Position numbers and translations under genes: made by a program. The notes beneath the pieces were generated by a model. That model had not been told where the DNA came from and searched no databases. It saw only the letters and a program-made list of their open reading frames with translations. Below, piece after piece: positions 26,610 to 36,101 of a stretch of 64,000 bases of DNA (the stretch's first letter is position 1; every line of letters starts with the position of its first letter). The stretch comes from Geobacter sp. (lineage in GTDB: Bacteria; Desulfobacterota; Desulfuromonadia; Geobacterales; Geobacteraceae): the NCBI GenBank assembly GCA_003574885.1, contig PJFC01000005.1:287602-351601 (forward strand), in the 5' to 3' direction.

Positions 26610-27959
26610 GAAAACTTCCAGTGCCTGTTCTCCCACATACGACGCCTTGATCCGCCATGTGTCGCTGTTGACGACGAGAGCTACCAGAGCGATCTGCGGA
26701 TCATTGATGGGGGCATAGGCTGCAAACCAGCTGTAATGGCCGGTGGGATTAGTGCCGTTGATGGAGCCGGTCTTGGCGGCGATGTCGATGGTTGCCAGCT
26801 TCGGTCTTCCCCGCCGGTCGTGAAAAGCCTTCCGTGACGTGCCGCTGTTGACGCTTGTAGAGAGCATCCTCGCCAGTTCGGAAGCGCTTTCAGGCGAGAC
26901 AAGGCGCCGCAGGGGGTGGGCTTTGGGGCTGTAGATCTCCACCCCTTTGCCGTTTCGAATCTCTTCAGTCAGATACGGTTTCATGAGTGTACCGTCATTG
27001 GCAATGGCCGCCATAAGTGCCGCTGCATGAAGAGGCGATATCTTCACCTCCCTGCTGAGGCCCGCCCCCATCCTTCTCAGGTCCATCTGGTCGCGGGGTT
27101 CCTGGGCGACACTCGGGACCACCGGTGTTTCGGGGAAGAGCGGCTGGTTGAAGCCGAAGAGGACAGCGGCTGCCATGAGTGAGTCGCGTCCAACAACGTC
27201 ACTGGCGAGTCTCCCGAATACCGGATTGACCGATTTCCCCATGGCCATGGACAGATTCATCTGTTGTCCCTGTTTCCCCTTTCGGGCAGGGGGGGCGTCC
27301 CAGTACTTGGGGTTTTCCGAGGTTGTTCTTCCACTGAATGGCATAATCGTCGTTGCATTGACCTTTTTCTGCTCAAGAGCTGCTGCTGCCGTGACGATCT
27401 TGAAGAGGGAAGCCATCGGGTAGAGATTGTAGCAGGATTGGTTTGCCCAGGATGGATCGGCTGCTGAATAGCTGGCCATGGCGAGAATCCGACCGGTCTT
27501 CGGTTCAATGGCGACAAAGGCCCCGTAGGGAATGTGGAAGCTCTCCAGAACGCTCTTTACACGCGTCTGCAGTTCCTGGTCAAAGGTGTAGACCATCTTG
27601 CCGCCATCGGCGAGGGGTGCCACCAGGTGTTCCCCTTCAAATCGGGAAATTGAAAGTGCATCGGTACCCAGGCGGAAGGACTGCTCGTCCGTCAGTTCAC
27701 CATAGGGTCTGACTTTGGTGCCCTGCGGTGGAGTTCTGTTGACACTGGAGACGGCATTTCGAGCGCTGAAAAGGAGACTGCCGATGGGGTAGGCCGCAAG
27801 CAGAAGGGCCAGGCCTGGTAACAGGTAGCGAAGCCACTTCCGGTCTGGCGTCGGCTCAATCAGCGTCTTGAAGGAATTGGGGGAGGCTGTCCGGTGACGG
27901 CTGAGCAGCCGTAGCCAGATGGGGCGCTTTCGTCTTGATATATGTTTGAAATCCCGCAT
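26601..27959 (-). CDS. Penicillin-binding protein, transpeptidase domain
   Basis: 452-aa protein with one N-terminal membrane helix (LLPGLALLLAAYPIGSLLF) and a periplasmic transpeptidase domain. The catalytic triad of motifs is complete: SxxK (MASLFKI), SxN (GKSVNPVF) and KTG (IAAKTGSING). It lacks a glycosyltransferase domain and most of a class B dimerisation region, so it is a small class-B-type or PbpA-like enzyme that crosslinks peptidoglycan. The ATG at 27959 (MRDFKHISRRKR) is preferred over a TTG at 28022. Its last codon sits in a palindromic repeat. Confidence 0.88.
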   Translation of the reverse strand: MRDFKHISRRKRPIWLRLLSRHRTASPNSFKTLIEPTPDRKWLRYLLPGLALLLAAYPIGSLLFSARNAVSSVNRTPPQGTKVRPYGELTDEQSFRLGTDALSISRFEGEHLVAPLADGGKMVYTFDQELQTRVKSVLESFHIPYGAFVAIEPKTGRILAMASYSAADPSWANQSCYNLYPMASLFKIVTAAAALEQKKVNATTIMPFSGRTTSENPKYWDAPPARKGKQGQQMNLSMAMGKSVNPVFGRLASDVVGRDSLMAAAVLFGFNQPLFPETPVVPSVAQEPRDQMDLRRMGAGLSREVKISPLHAAALMAAIANDGTLMKPYLTEEIRNGKGVEIYSPKAHPLRRLVSPESASELARMLSTSVNSGTSRKAFHDRRGRPKLATIDIAAKTGSINGTNPTGHYSWFAAYAPINDPQIALVALVVNSDTWRIKASYVGEQALEVFFK

Positions 27960-28054
27960 GATTTGTTTCTGGCAAGTGCCTGTTTTTAGGCTCACTATAT
28001 GCGATTCATCCTGCTTTGTCAACGCACTGGCTATCGTCAGCAGGTTATAAACTA

Positions 28055-29404
28055 TTAATTTGTGGAGGGTGTATCGGTGGTAAATTGAGGGGAGACCAGG
28101 TCGTGAAGAGTCATGCCTGCAAGCGCGTCTTCTCCTCCCTTTTCCATCCGATCGAGGATCTCTCTGAGCCCCTGTTCACCACGGGTCAGACGCGTGATGC
28201 GACATCCGCTACCCTGCTCCTTAAGGGTTTTCAGGATATCCTGCAAGGGGATGCTCTCCAGGTCGCGGGCCGGTTGCCATGCAGGGCGGGTGCCGACGAT
28301 TTCCGCAAGATAGCCGGCGGCTGCCAGAAAGTCGAGCAGTTCCCTCACCATTCGTAGTGGCACGTCCAGACCTTCGGCTAGCTGTTCGTCTGTCCAGGCA
28401 GCCTGGCCGGTATGGAAGGCAGTGCCGATGTCCTGGAGTATGGCAAGTGCAAGCAATTCCCTGACACTGTGGCTCATGGAGCCGGTCCGCTGCTCGCGGA
28501 GGAACGTTCGGAGGTTCTGATGGGCATAGACCACCTCCACACCGAACAGCACGATCAACCAGCTGGTATAGATCCAGACCATGAGCACGGGGAGAACCGC
28601 CATGGTCCCGTAGATGGCATTGTACTTGGAAACGCCAACCTGGAAATGAATGTAGCCCCATTGGGCGACCTGCCAGGAAGCCCCTGCCAGGACCCCGCCG
28701 ATGAGGGCTGACTTTAGGCGAACGTTAGTATTGGGTATGAAAATGTAGAGAAAAACCAGGGCAACCGCGACGCTGAGGTAGGGGACGAGGCTGAAGACGA
28801 ACAGGAGGAGATCGCCGAAGTAGCTGGTATTTATGAACCATTGCATGAAAGACTGACTCTGAAGGCTCGTGGTGATGCTGGTGGCGGCCAGGAGCAGCAG
28901 GGGGGCGCTTATCACGACGCTCAGATAATCGCTGAATTTTCGGTAGTAGGAGCGGGTTTCCCGTACCCCCCAGATGACGTTGAACGCCTCTTCGATGCTG
29001 GTTAGCAGGGCTATTACCGTGATGATCAGGGAGACCAGGCCGATTGCTCCCATGGATGTCATGTTGGTGTTGTTGATGTAGAGCACTATCCTGCTGATCA
29101 TCTCTTGCGAGCCGGCTGTCACCTGTTGGAGGATGAGCGGTTCCAGTTTGTTCTGGACTCCCAGTCCCTTGAGAACGGCAAAGGTGAGGGCGAAGAATGG
29201 CACAAGAGACAGAATAGTGGTGAAGGAGAGGGCTGCGGCTCGCAGTGGACACTGGTCCAGCCAGAAATCACGCGCAACGAGTGCTATGATCTGCAAATAC
29301 CTCAGCCCGTGACGTCGCAAGCCACGGTACTGGTCGGGCTCCAGTTCCCATAGGGTGGTGGTGAAAAAGGCCAGCAAATCTCTGTGACGGTTGTTGGTTT
29401 TCAT
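28055..29404 (-). CDS. YihY/BrkB-family membrane protein
   Basis: 449-aa protein. About six membrane helices in the first 300 residues carry the family pattern AAALSFTTILSLVPFFALTF, RSYYRKFSDYLSVV and YGTMAVLPVLMVWIYTSWLI. A roughly 150-residue cytoplasmic tail has a winged-helix-like look (VRELLALAILQDIG; DEQLAEGLDVPLRMVRELLD), as in many delta-proteobacterial members. The old name RNase BN is not supported for this family. Confidence 0.9.
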   Translation of the reverse strand: MKTNNRHRDLLAFFTTTLWELEPDQYRGLRRHGLRYLQIIALVARDFWLDQCPLRAAALSFTTILSLVPFFALTFAVLKGLGVQNKLEPLILQQVTAGSQEMISRIVLYINNTNMTSMGAIGLVSLIITVIALLTSIEEAFNVIWGVRETRSYYRKFSDYLSVVISAPLLLLAATSITTSLQSQSFMQWFINTSYFGDLLLFVFSLVPYLSVAVALVFLYIFIPNTNVRLKSALIGGVLAGASWQVAQWGYIHFQVGVSKYNAIYGTMAVLPVLMVWIYTSWLIVLFGVEVVYAHQNLRTFLREQRTGSMSHSVRELLALAILQDIGTAFHTGQAAWTDEQLAEGLDVPLRMVRELLDFLAAAGYLAEIVGTRPAWQPARDLESIPLQDILKTLKEQGSGCRITRLTRGEQGLREILDRMEKGGEDALAGMTLHDLVSPQFTTDTPSTN

Positions 29405-29434
29405 TATACCTTCCGAAGGTCGTCAAACCCGTGA

Positions 29435-29463
29435 CAAAAAAAGCCCACGCGAGGTGGGCTTTC
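29435..29463 (-). terminator. Intrinsic terminator of the YtxH/DUF948 unit
   Basis: On the minus strand AGCCCACC and GTGGGCT form a stem with a short loop, followed by T7. It lies 19 bp past the YtxH-protein stop. Confidence 0.85.
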
Positions 29464-29481
29464 GGGTGAACGGAGAAGGTC

Positions 29482-29796
29482 TCACGACTCTTTGTACTTT
29501 TCCTTCTCCCGCGCCATTGCCTCTTTTCCCGCTTCGAGCGCGGTAGAGAGGATTGATTTTTTCTCCTTGATGATGTCCTTTCCCTCTTCAAAGGAGGACT
29601 TGACCTTTTCCTGTGCTTCCTTGGTGTACTCCTTGATCTTGTCGACCGCATCCTCTGCCAGGTCCGAAATCTGCTCCCGCAGTTCCCTCCCCGATTTGGG
29701 GGCGTAGAGAAGCGCCAGTCCTGCGCCTACCGCTGCGCCGGCCAGAAAAGAAAGCAGAACAGTACCCGTACTTACACCGTTTTCGTTGTCTGACAT
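29482..29796 (-). CDS. YtxH-domain small membrane protein
   Basis: 104 aa: one N-terminal Gly/Ala-rich helix (VLLSFLAGAAVGAGLALLYA) followed by PKSGRELREQ, the YtxH signature, and a long charged amphipathic helix rich in Lys and Glu. YtxH proteins are general-stress-associated membrane proteins of unknown mechanism. It is 2 bp downstream of the DUF948 gene. Confidence 0.88.
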   Translation of the reverse strand: MSDNENGVSTGTVLLSFLAGAAVGAGLALLYAPKSGRELREQISDLAEDAVDKIKEYTKEAQEKVKSSFEEGKDIIKEKKSILSTALEAGKEAMAREKEKYKES

Positions 29797-29798
29797 AA

Positions 29799-30191
29799 TT
29801 ATTTCCCTCCCTTTCTTGAAATTCTTTCGAGAATGAATTTACCGGCTACCCTGGCGCCGGTGAGCCACATGGAGGAGCTTGCGAGCACGCCCGAAACTGA
29901 ACCGACCACGCTGTTGATGGTCCGCAGGTTGCGACCCGCATCCCCCAGTGCCTCCATAAAGCACTTGACGTCGTCGGTCCGGGTTGATGCCTCACCGGTG
30001 ATGGCCTTCAAAGCGGCAAGGGTCGTTTGCAGGTCCCTCAGCAGTGGTTTCAGTTCACTGTCTGTCCCGGTGATGAAGTCGCGCAGGGCGGAAGCGGTTT
30101 TTCTGATTTCAATGACGGCCGGGATCAGGAAGGCGGCCAGAACCACCAGGGTTAATGCCACGACAACCGCGGCAATGCCTACAATGTCCAT
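29799..30191 (-). CDS. DUF948-family membrane protein
   Basis: 130 aa: an N-terminal membrane helix (VVVALTLVVLAAFLIPAVIE), then a long coiled-coil-like stretch, the usual DUF948 layout. DUF948 and YtxH genes are recurrent partners in Gram-positive and delta-proteobacterial genomes, and the pair here forms a two-gene operon with its own promoter and terminator. Function unknown. Confidence 0.82.
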   Translation of the reverse strand: MDIVGIAAVVVALTLVVLAAFLIPAVIEIRKTASALRDFITGTDSELKPLLRDLQTTLAALKAITGEASTRTDDVKCFMEALGDAGRNLRTINSVVGSVSGVLASSSMWLTGARVAGKFILERISRKGGK

Positions 30192-30218
30192 AGGGGCTCC
30201 TTACAGAGTAAAGTCTCT

Positions 30219-30246
30219 CCAGTATATACTATAATTAGAGGAATGC
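30219..30246 (-). promoter_or_regulatory. Predicted promoter of the DUF948-YtxH operon
   Basis: On the minus strand TTGCAT, a 16-bp spacer and TATACT, about 30 bp upstream of the DUF948 ATG at 30191. Confidence 0.45.
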
Positions 30247-30302
30247 AACCGCCAAGGCGCGGAGAATCACGTTGTGACGGCAATGGGTGTGTCTGAAAAC
30301 AG

Positions 30303-30330
30303 AAAAGCCGGAGGATGGCTCCCCCGGCTT
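30303..30330 (-). terminator. Intrinsic terminator of sucCD
   Basis: Minus strand: AGCCGGGG and TCCGGCT form a stem around a short loop, followed by TTTTCT, about 70 bp downstream of the sucD stop. Confidence 0.75.
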
Positions 30331-30398
30331 GGCTTAAACTATTCTGGCAGACGAATCGGGGGAGTCCCGATCTCTTTGTCCCTCACGGGGTCAGATGA

Positions 30399-31274
30399 TC
30401 ATTTATTCCCCAGGGCTTCCAGCATAGCTTCTCCCATGCGGGTCGGACTTTTGGTCACTGTAACTCCGCATTCTTCCAGGGTCTGGATCTTGTCCTCAGC
30501 CTTCCCCTTGCCACCGGTGATAATGGCACCGGCGTGCCCCATCCGTTTCCCGGGGGGAGCGGTGATGCCGGCAATGAACGAGGCTACCGGCTTTTTCATG
30601 TTTTCCTTGATCCACCAGGCGGCCTCCTCCTCCGCCGTACCGCCGATTTCCCCGATCATGAAGACCCCTTCGGTCTTCGGGTCCTCGTTGAACAGCTTTA
30701 GACAGTCGATGAAATTCATGCCGATAATCGGGTCGCCGCCGATCCCGACGCAGGTGGACTGCCCCAGGCCCGCTTCGGTTACCTGCTTGACCGCCTCGTA
30801 GGTGAGGGTGCCGCTGCGGGAGACGATGCCGATCTTCCCTTTTTTGTGGATGTAGCCGGGCATGATTCCGACCTTGCACTCGCCGGGGGTTATGATGCCG
30901 GGGCAGTTGGGACCGATGAGACGTGTCTTGCTCTCCTGGATTATCCGCTTGACCGGGACCATGTCCCGGACCGGGATTCCTTCGGTAATGCAGACCGCAA
31001 GGTCGATACCGGCGGCTGCTGCTTCGAGAATGGCGTCGGCGGCTCCCGGCGGTGGCACGAAGATCATGGAGACGTTGGCGCCGGTGTAGCGAACCGCCTC
31101 CTCGACGGTGTTGAAGACGGGAATCCCCTCAATGTGGATTCCTCCCTTGCCGGGGGTGACGCCGGCGACGATGTGGCTGCCGTAGTCACGGCACTGCTGG
31201 GTGTGGAACAGGCCGCTCCGGCCGGTGATCCCCTGCACGACGATCTTGGAATCCTTGTTGATCAATATGGACAT
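30399..31274 (-). CDS. sucD: Succinyl-CoA synthetase alpha subunit
   Basis: 291 aa. With SucC it interconverts succinyl-CoA and succinate with substrate-level ATP/GTP formation in the TCA cycle. CoA-binding fold [19 protein letters not shown], and the phospho-His region [14 protein letters not shown] with the catalytic His segment near the C-terminus replaced in order by [15 protein letters not shown], the expected active-site loop. It follows sucC by 80 bp, the gap holding a double hairpin repeat. Confidence 0.96.
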   Translation of the reverse strand: MSILINKDSKIVVQGITGRSGLFHTQQCRDYGSHIVAGVTPGKGGIHIEGIPVFNTVEEAVRYTGANVSMIFVPPPGAADAILEAAAAGIDLAVCITEGIPVRDMVPVKRIIQESKTRLIGPNCPGIITPGECKVGIMPGYIHKKGKIGIVSRSGTLTYEAVKQVTEAGLGQSTCVGIGGDPIIGMNFIDCLKLFNEDPKTEGVFMIGEIGGTAEEEAAWWIKENMKKPVASFIAGITAPPGKRMGHAGAIITGGKGKAEDKIQTLEECGVTVTKSPTRMGEAMLEALGNK

Positions 31275-31299
31275 ATATGAAATCTCCCCGAATCATATT

Positions 31300-31346
31300 G
31301 TAGGGGCGCGGTTTTCGCGCCCAGGGCGGGGAGACCCCGCCCCTAC
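31300..31346. repeat. Double-hairpin GC-rich element between sucC and sucD
   Basis: GTAGGGGC at 31300-31307 and GCCCCTAC at 31339-31346 are inverted ends; inside are GGGCGCG/CGCGCCC and GGGCGGG/CCCGCCC-type hairpins. This pattern is known as a dispersed intergenic element in several bacteria. In the mRNA it would fold between the two cistrons. Confidence 0.65.
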
Positions 31347-31354
31347 CGCCCTTA

Positions 31355-32512
31355 TCATCCGAGCATTTTGACGATGCGTGCCGCCCCGTCCCCCAGATTG
31401 TCGGCGGTCTGGACGTTGAGGCCCGACCCCGCCAGAAGCTGCTTCCCCTCCTCAACCTGGGAGCCGTCCATCCGCACGACGATGGGGAGGGTGCAGTGGA
31501 CCTCGGATGCCGCCTCGATGATCCCCTGGGCGATGACGTCGCAGCGCATGATGCCGCCGAAGATGTTGACGAACACCCCCTTCACATCCCCGTCTTCCAG
31601 AATAATCTTGAACGCCTCGGCCACCTTCTCCCGCGTAGCTCCCCCCCCTACGTCCAGGAAGTTGGCCGGCTCGCCGCCGCACTCCTTGAGCACGTCCAGG
31701 GTGGCCATGGCAAGCCCGGCGCCGTTTACCATGCACCCGATGTTGCCGGCGAGCTTGATGTAGGAGAGGTCGTACTTGCCGGCGTTGATTTCCAGAGGAT
31801 CGAGCTGGGAGTAGTCAACCATGTCCGGATATTCCCGATGGCGGAAGATAGCGTTGTCGTCGAAGCTGATTTTGGCGTCCATCGCCATGAGCCACCCAGC
31901 CTTGGTCACCACGAGGGGGTTAATCTCCACCAGGGCGCAGTCCTTTTCCAGGCAGACCCGGTAGAGGTTGAGCATGAGTTCCACGCAATCTTCGCAGAGG
32001 GTCCCGGTGAGACCCAGGGCCAGGGCGATCTTGCGGGCCTGAAAAGGACGCAGGCCCGTGAACGGGTCGATGAAGAGCTTGTGGATCTTCTCCGGCGTCT
32101 TCTGGGCCACCTCCTCGATCTCAACTCCTCCCTCTGCCGAGGCGATGAGGCAGTAGCGGGAAGAGCCGCGGTCGAGGGTGATGGAGAGATAAAATTCACG
32201 GGCTATCTCTACCGCTTCTTCCACCAGGATGCGGCGCACCTTGAGTCCCTCCGGACCGGTCTGGGGGGTAACGAGGCGCCGGCCGAACAGTTCCTTGCCG
32301 TAATCCTGGGCCTGCTCCGGGTGATGGATCAGCTTCACCCCGCCGGCCTTGCCCCGGCCGCCGGCGTAGATCTGGGCCTTCACCACGCAGCGTCCGCCAA
32401 ACTCCTTGGATGCCCGCTCCACCTGGTCCGACGTGAGCGCCACCCGCCCCCGGGGGATCGGGATGCCGAAGGCATTCAGAATCTCCTTTGCCTGGTACTC
32501 ATGAATGTTCAT
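31355..32512 (-). CDS. sucC: Succinyl-CoA synthetase beta subunit
   Basis: 385 aa ATP-grasp protein: MNIHEYQAKEILNAFGIPIP N-terminus, VVKAQIYAGGRGKAGGVKL nucleotide-binding segment, and C-terminal NIFGGIMRCDVIAQGIIEA flavodoxin-like domain. Full length. It leads the sucCD operon behind a clear promoter. Confidence 0.97.
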   Translation of the reverse strand: MNIHEYQAKEILNAFGIPIPRGRVALTSDQVERASKEFGGRCVVKAQIYAGGRGKAGGVKLIHHPEQAQDYGKELFGRRLVTPQTGPEGLKVRRILVEEAVEIAREFYLSITLDRGSSRYCLIASAEGGVEIEEVAQKTPEKIHKLFIDPFTGLRPFQARKIALALGLTGTLCEDCVELMLNLYRVCLEKDCALVEINPLVVTKAGWLMAMDAKISFDDNAIFRHREYPDMVDYSQLDPLEINAGKYDLSYIKLAGNIGCMVNGAGLAMATLDVLKECGGEPANFLDVGGGATREKVAEAFKIILEDGDVKGVFVNIFGGIMRCDVIAQGIIEAASEVHCTLPIVVRMDGSQVEEGKQLLAGSGLNVQTADNLGDGAARIVKMLG

Positions 32513-32550
32513 GGCTGCTCCGTTTTTTTTAGTTAAAATAAATTTTTTTA

Positions 32551-32578
32551 CTTATACCATATTGACGAGAAAATACAA
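32551..32578 (-). promoter_or_regulatory. Predicted sigma-70 promoter of sucCD
   Basis: Minus strand TTGTAT, a 16-bp spacer, TATAAG, about 40 bp upstream of the sucC ATG within an AT-rich leader. Confidence 0.5.
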
Positions 32579-32860
32579 TGGTAATGGTGAATCTGTGAAG
32601 GATGAGTGTCTTTCTTATGAGGTCAGGATAATCAGGCGGTTGACGTCACAGGTGCCGATGGTGGAGCTCCCGACACTGTTCCGGTCGGACATATTACCAG
32701 GGGAAGTTTATCGGACTGCAACCGGCTGTCAACGGCGGGTCGTACAAAGGGGGGGCATTGGTGGCGGAGTTGAAAAGGGTTTGGGGACTCAACAAGCTTG
32801 TCTGCCGGCAGGGGTGCCGGGTTTGCGCCTATGGATGCGCAAACCCGGCGTGTCGCTGGC
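32579..32860. other. Spacer between sucCD promoter and small hypothetical gene
   Basis: No convincing gene on either strand. It contains a CTGCCGGCAG palindrome (32802-32811) and the long hairpin listed separately; the rest shows no recognised signal. Confidence 0.4.
32816..32849. terminator. 13-bp perfect hairpin, possible U-tract-less terminator
   Basis: GCCGGGTTTGCGC (32816-32828) and GCGCAAACCCGGC (32837-32849) pair perfectly around an 8-nt loop. It starts 12 bp past the stop of the 69-aa minus-strand gene. No T-run follows on either strand, so it may be a transcript 3' end stabiliser, a pause hairpin or a repeat. Confidence 0.45.
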
Positions 32861-33070
32861 TCACCAGCATCTTTCGGGAGGGGCAACCTGCTCCAGGAGG
32901 AGTATTTCGCCGTCTCTGACTTCGAAGACGTTGCCTACCTGGTTGGTCCACCGATCACCTTCCTCCAGGGGGTAGGGGACCTCCCTCTGGCCGAGATAGA
33001 CCTCTGCATCGTCGATGTAAGCATACCACTCAAGACTGCCGGTCATCCATACTCTGTTTTTCAGTTCCAT
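32861..33070 (-). CDS. Small hypothetical protein (69 aa)
   Basis: Starts MELKNRVWMTGSLEWYAYID with GGAG upstream; a compact acidic protein with alternating beta-like segments (DAEVYLGQREVPYP; VGNVFEVRDGEILLLEQV). No recognised family motif. The frame extends to 33148 but the ribosome site fixes the start at 33070. The gene is followed at once by a 13-bp hairpin. Function unknown. Confidence 0.6.
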   Translation of the reverse strand: MELKNRVWMTGSLEWYAYIDDAEVYLGQREVPYPLEEGDRWTNQVGNVFEVRDGEILLLEQVAPPERCW

Positions 33071-33233
33071 GTGAAAGTCTCCGCTTTCGTTTAGTGGTGA
33101 ATTCGTGAGTGCAGTTGCATGATAGCGGAAAAGGTCCTGTCCGGTCAAGCAGGGTGGTTTTTTGTTGTTGCCGCCGTGAGTTTTTGCTATTACTGAAGCT
33201 TATTCAAGTCCTCTGTGATAAAGGAGATAGAGC

Positions 33234-34073
33234 ATGAAATTCACCAAGATGCACGGTGCCGGCAATGATTACGTTTATGTGAACTGCTTCGCGGAACAGA
33301 TAGGAGATCCGGAGCAGGTGGCCATACGGGTTTCCAACCGCAATTTCGGCATCGGTTCCGACGGCCTCATTCTTATCATGCCGTCGGACAAGGCGGACGT
33401 GCGGATGCGGATGTTCAACTCCGACGGCTCCGAGTCGGAGATGTGCGGCAACGGCATCCGCTGCGTGGCCAAGTACGCCTATGACCATGGCATCGTGACA
33501 AAAAAGGAGATCTCAGCCGAGACCGGCGCCGGCATCCTCACTCTACAGCTCTTCACCAATGGTGTTGATAAGGTGGAGAAGGTGCGGGTCAACATGGGAG
33601 CCCCCCGCCTCACCCGTGCCAAGATCCCCATGCTCGGCGATCCTCAGGATGGTCAGGTGGTAGGCCTTCCCCTCAATATCCTCCACGAGACTTTTGCCAT
33701 TACCACCGTCTCCATGGGTAACCCCCACTGTGTCATCTTCGTAGATGATGTGGAACACTTCCAGGTGGAAAAGTACGGGCCGCTCATCGAGAACCACCAC
33801 ATGTTCCCCCGTCGCACTAACGTGGAGTTCGTCCAGATCATCTCCCGCACCGAAGTGCGCCAGCGGACCTGGGAGCGTGGCGCCGGCGAGACCCTTGCCT
33901 GCGGAACCGGCGCCAGTGCGGTCTGCGCCGCCGGTGTGCTCAACGGACTCACTGAGAAGAAGATACTTAACCATCTCTCCGGCGGTGATCTGGAACTGGA
34001 GTGGGCGGAGGACGGCAGCGTGTATATGACGGGGCCGGCGGTGGAGGTGTTTTCCGGCGAGATCAATTTGTAG
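33234..34073 (+). CDS. dapF: Diaminopimelate epimerase DapF
   Basis: 279 aa. Converts LL- to meso-diaminopimelate for lysine and peptidoglycan. The two catalytic Cys lie in [13 protein letters not shown] and [26 protein letters not shown] is the usual N-terminus. Good AAGGAGAT ribosome site. First gene of a long plus-strand run. Confidence 0.97.
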   Translation: MKFTKMHGAGNDYVYVNCFAEQIGDPEQVAIRVSNRNFGIGSDGLILIMPSDKADVRMRMFNSDGSESEMCGNGIRCVAKYAYDHGIVTKKEISAETGAGILTLQLFTNGVDKVEKVRVNMGAPRLTRAKIPMLGDPQDGQVVGLPLNILHETFAITTVSMGNPHCVIFVDDVEHFQVEKYGPLIENHHMFPRRTNVEFVQIISRTEVRQRTWERGAGETLACGTGASAVCAAGVLNGLTEKKILNHLSGGDLELEWAEDGSVYMTGPAVEVFSGEINL

Positions 34074-34215
34074 TCGTACTGCGTTCAGCGTGCTGCGCTG
34101 GTTAACATCGCGGTAACGATAGTCACGAACAAGATTTCACCTGCGTTGCACCGATAGCCAGCTCCTTTCAGGCAGACAGGTCCGGCATCTTCGCAGCACG
34201 TTTCCCGAGGCCTTT

Positions 34216-34632
34216 ATGTCCAATTGTCCCATGTGCACCAAATGGTCCGACGAACCCGAGCTCCGCATTGCGGAGCTCGACCACTGCTATGTTCTCCTCA
34301 ATCGGGACCAGTTCTTCCCCGGCTATTGCTTCGTCTTCACCAAAGATCACGTCACTGAGCTCTTCCACCTGGAGCGGGAGGTCCGGACGGCCGTCATGGA
34401 AGAAGTTACCGTCGTGGCAGCCGCCCTTTACAGGCTGTTACAACCGGCTAAAATTAACTACGAGCTCCTCGGTAACATGGTCCCCCACATGCACTGGCAT
34501 CTGGTCCCCCGCTTCACGACCGATCCTCTCTGGCCTCGCCCCATCTGGGCCGAACCCCACACCGAGGTTCACCTCACCTCCGCCGGATATGCCGAGCGGA
34601 TCGAGGCGATACAAAAAATTTTAAAAGCCTGA
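34216..34632 (+). CDS. HIT-family protein (histidine triad nucleotide hydrolase/transferase)
   Basis: 138 aa. The triad reads HMHWHLVPRF (H-x-H-x-H-x-x), so it should be an active HIT nucleotide-binding protein acting on AMP-linked substrates. A Cys pair at the N-terminus (CPMCTKW) may bind zinc as in Fhit/Hint-like relatives. GAGG precedes the ATG. Substrate unknown. Confidence 0.9.
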   Translation: MSNCPMCTKWSDEPELRIAELDHCYVLLNRDQFFPGYCFVFTKDHVTELFHLEREVRTAVMEEVTVVAAALYRLLQPAKINYELLGNMVPHMHWHLVPRFTTDPLWPRPIWAEPHTEVHLTSAGYAERIEAIQKILKA

Positions 34633-34699
34633 CGCAGAGACGCAAAGGCGCAGAGAATCTCATCCCGTATTTCCTCGCGTCCTGGCGCCTTGGCGTCAA
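34631..34699. repeat. Palindromic spacer repeat, copy 2
   Basis: TGACGCAGAGACGCAAAGGC on the left faces an imperfect inverted copy (GCGCCTTGGCGTCAAAGC) on the right. Related to 4046-4119 and 55781-55886. It fills the gap before nfo and ends just before that gene's ribosome site. Confidence 0.65.
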
Positions 34700-34719
34700 A
34701 GCTTTTTCTGGAGGTTTCC

Positions 34720-35571
34720 ATGGATTTTCTCGGTGCCCACATGTCCATCGCCGGAGGTATTCACCTTGCCCTTGAACGGGGAGTAAAGGCCGGCTGCGGC
34801 GTGATTCAGGTATTCACCCAGAACTCCAACCAGTGGCGGGGGAAGATTCCCACCGATGCTGATGCGGCACTGTTCCGGGAAAAGTGGGCCGCATCTGGCC
34901 TCCATGAGATCGTCTGTCACGACATCTACCTCATAAACCTGGGCGCCGCGCCAGGTGAGGTGAGGGAGAAGAGCATTGCCGGCTTTGCCGAGGAGATGCG
35001 GCGCTGCCAGCGACTCGGCATCAAAAAGATCGTCATGCACCCCGGCTCCCACAACGGTGATGGAGAAGAGGTGGGGATCAAGCGAGTCTGTGCCGCCTTC
35101 GACGAACTCTTCGCGCTGGTCCCCGAATATACGGGAAAGGTGCTGCTGGAGACCACTGCCGGCCAGGGGACCAACCTGGGATACAGTTTCGAGCACCTGC
35201 GCGCCATCATGGACGGCTCGTCCTGTTCCGACCGCTTCGCCGTCTGCTATGACACCTGCCATACCTTTGCCGCCGGCTACGACATCACTACCGAAGACGG
35301 TTACCGTCAGGTCATGGACGCATTCGACCGGATCATCGGCATCGACCAGCTCCAGTGTTTCCACCTCAATGACTCCAAGAAGGGGCTCAACTGCCGGGTC
35401 GACCGCCACGAGCACATCGGACAGGGGGCCATGGGGTTGAACGGTTTCCGCTTCATCATGAACGACCCGCGCTTTGTAAAGACTCCCAAAATCCTGGAGA
35501 CCCCCAAGGGGGACAACGACGAGATGGACGAGGTGAATCTCAAGATGCTGCGGGATTTGGTGAAGCAGTAA
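34720..35571 (+). CDS. nfo: Endonuclease IV (Nfo), AP-site repair
   Basis: 283 aa TIM-barrel enzyme with a three-metal site, cutting 5' to abasic sites. Signatures: [23 protein letters not shown]-type [55 protein letters not shown] and [23 protein letters not shown] at 34720 follows CTGGAGG; the longer frame from 34690 reads into the repeat and is rejected. Confidence 0.96.
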   Translation: MDFLGAHMSIAGGIHLALERGVKAGCGVIQVFTQNSNQWRGKIPTDADAALFREKWAASGLHEIVCHDIYLINLGAAPGEVREKSIAGFAEEMRRCQRLGIKKIVMHPGSHNGDGEEVGIKRVCAAFDELFALVPEYTGKVLLETTAGQGTNLGYSFEHLRAIMDGSSCSDRFAVCYDTCHTFAAGYDITTEDGYRQVMDAFDRIIGIDQLQCFHLNDSKKGLNCRVDRHEHIGQGAMGLNGFRFIMNDPRFVKTPKILETPKGDNDEMDEVNLKMLRDLVKQ

Positions 35572-35582
35572 GGGGAAAAGCA

Positions 35583-36101
35583 ATGAAAGAAAAAATCGAA
35601 ATCATCCAGGCTGACATCACCAGGCTTTCAGTGGATGCCATCGTTAATGCGGCCAACAATACTCTCCTTGGCGGCGGTGGAGTGGACGGTGCCATCCATC
35701 GGGCGGCGGGACCAGGGCTGGTGGCGGAGTGCGCCACCCTGGGTGGCTGTGCCACGGGGGATGCGAAGATTACGAAGGGGTACAAGCTGCCGGCACGGCA
35801 TGTGATCCACACGGTGGGACCGGTCTGGCACGGGGGGAACGAGGGGGAGCCGGAGCTCCTGAGAAGCTGCTACCGCCGCTGCTTCCAGGTGGCCCACGAC
35901 AACGGCCTGACATCCATCGCCTTCCCCGCCATCAGCGCCGGAGTCTTCGGTTATCCCATGGTGAAGGGGTGCGAGATCGCCATGACGGAGGCTAAAACGG
36001 CGCTGGCTGCCAATCCGGAATTGGAACGAATCGTGTTCGTCCCTTTCAGCACTGAGGCGCTAACCATCTACCGGGAAACGTTTGAAAAGGTCTTCGCGTG
36101 A
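35583..36101 (+). CDS. Macro-domain ADP-ribose-processing protein
   Basis: 172 aa single macro domain. It shows [36 protein letters not shown] and the phosphate loop SAGVFGYP, matching the YmdB/O-acetyl-ADP-ribose deacetylase group that removes ADP-ribose adducts. It sits between nfo and dtd with tight spacing (11 bp; 4-bp overlap), so it is probably co-expressed with repair/proofreading genes. Confidence 0.93.
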   Translation: MKEKIEIIQADITRLSVDAIVNAANNTLLGGGGVDGAIHRAAGPGLVAECATLGGCATGDAKITKGYKLPARHVIHTVGPVWHGGNEGEPELLRSCYRRCFQVAHDNGLTSIAFPAISAGVFGYPMVKGCEIAMTEAKTALAANPELERIVFVPFSTEALTIYRETFEKVFA

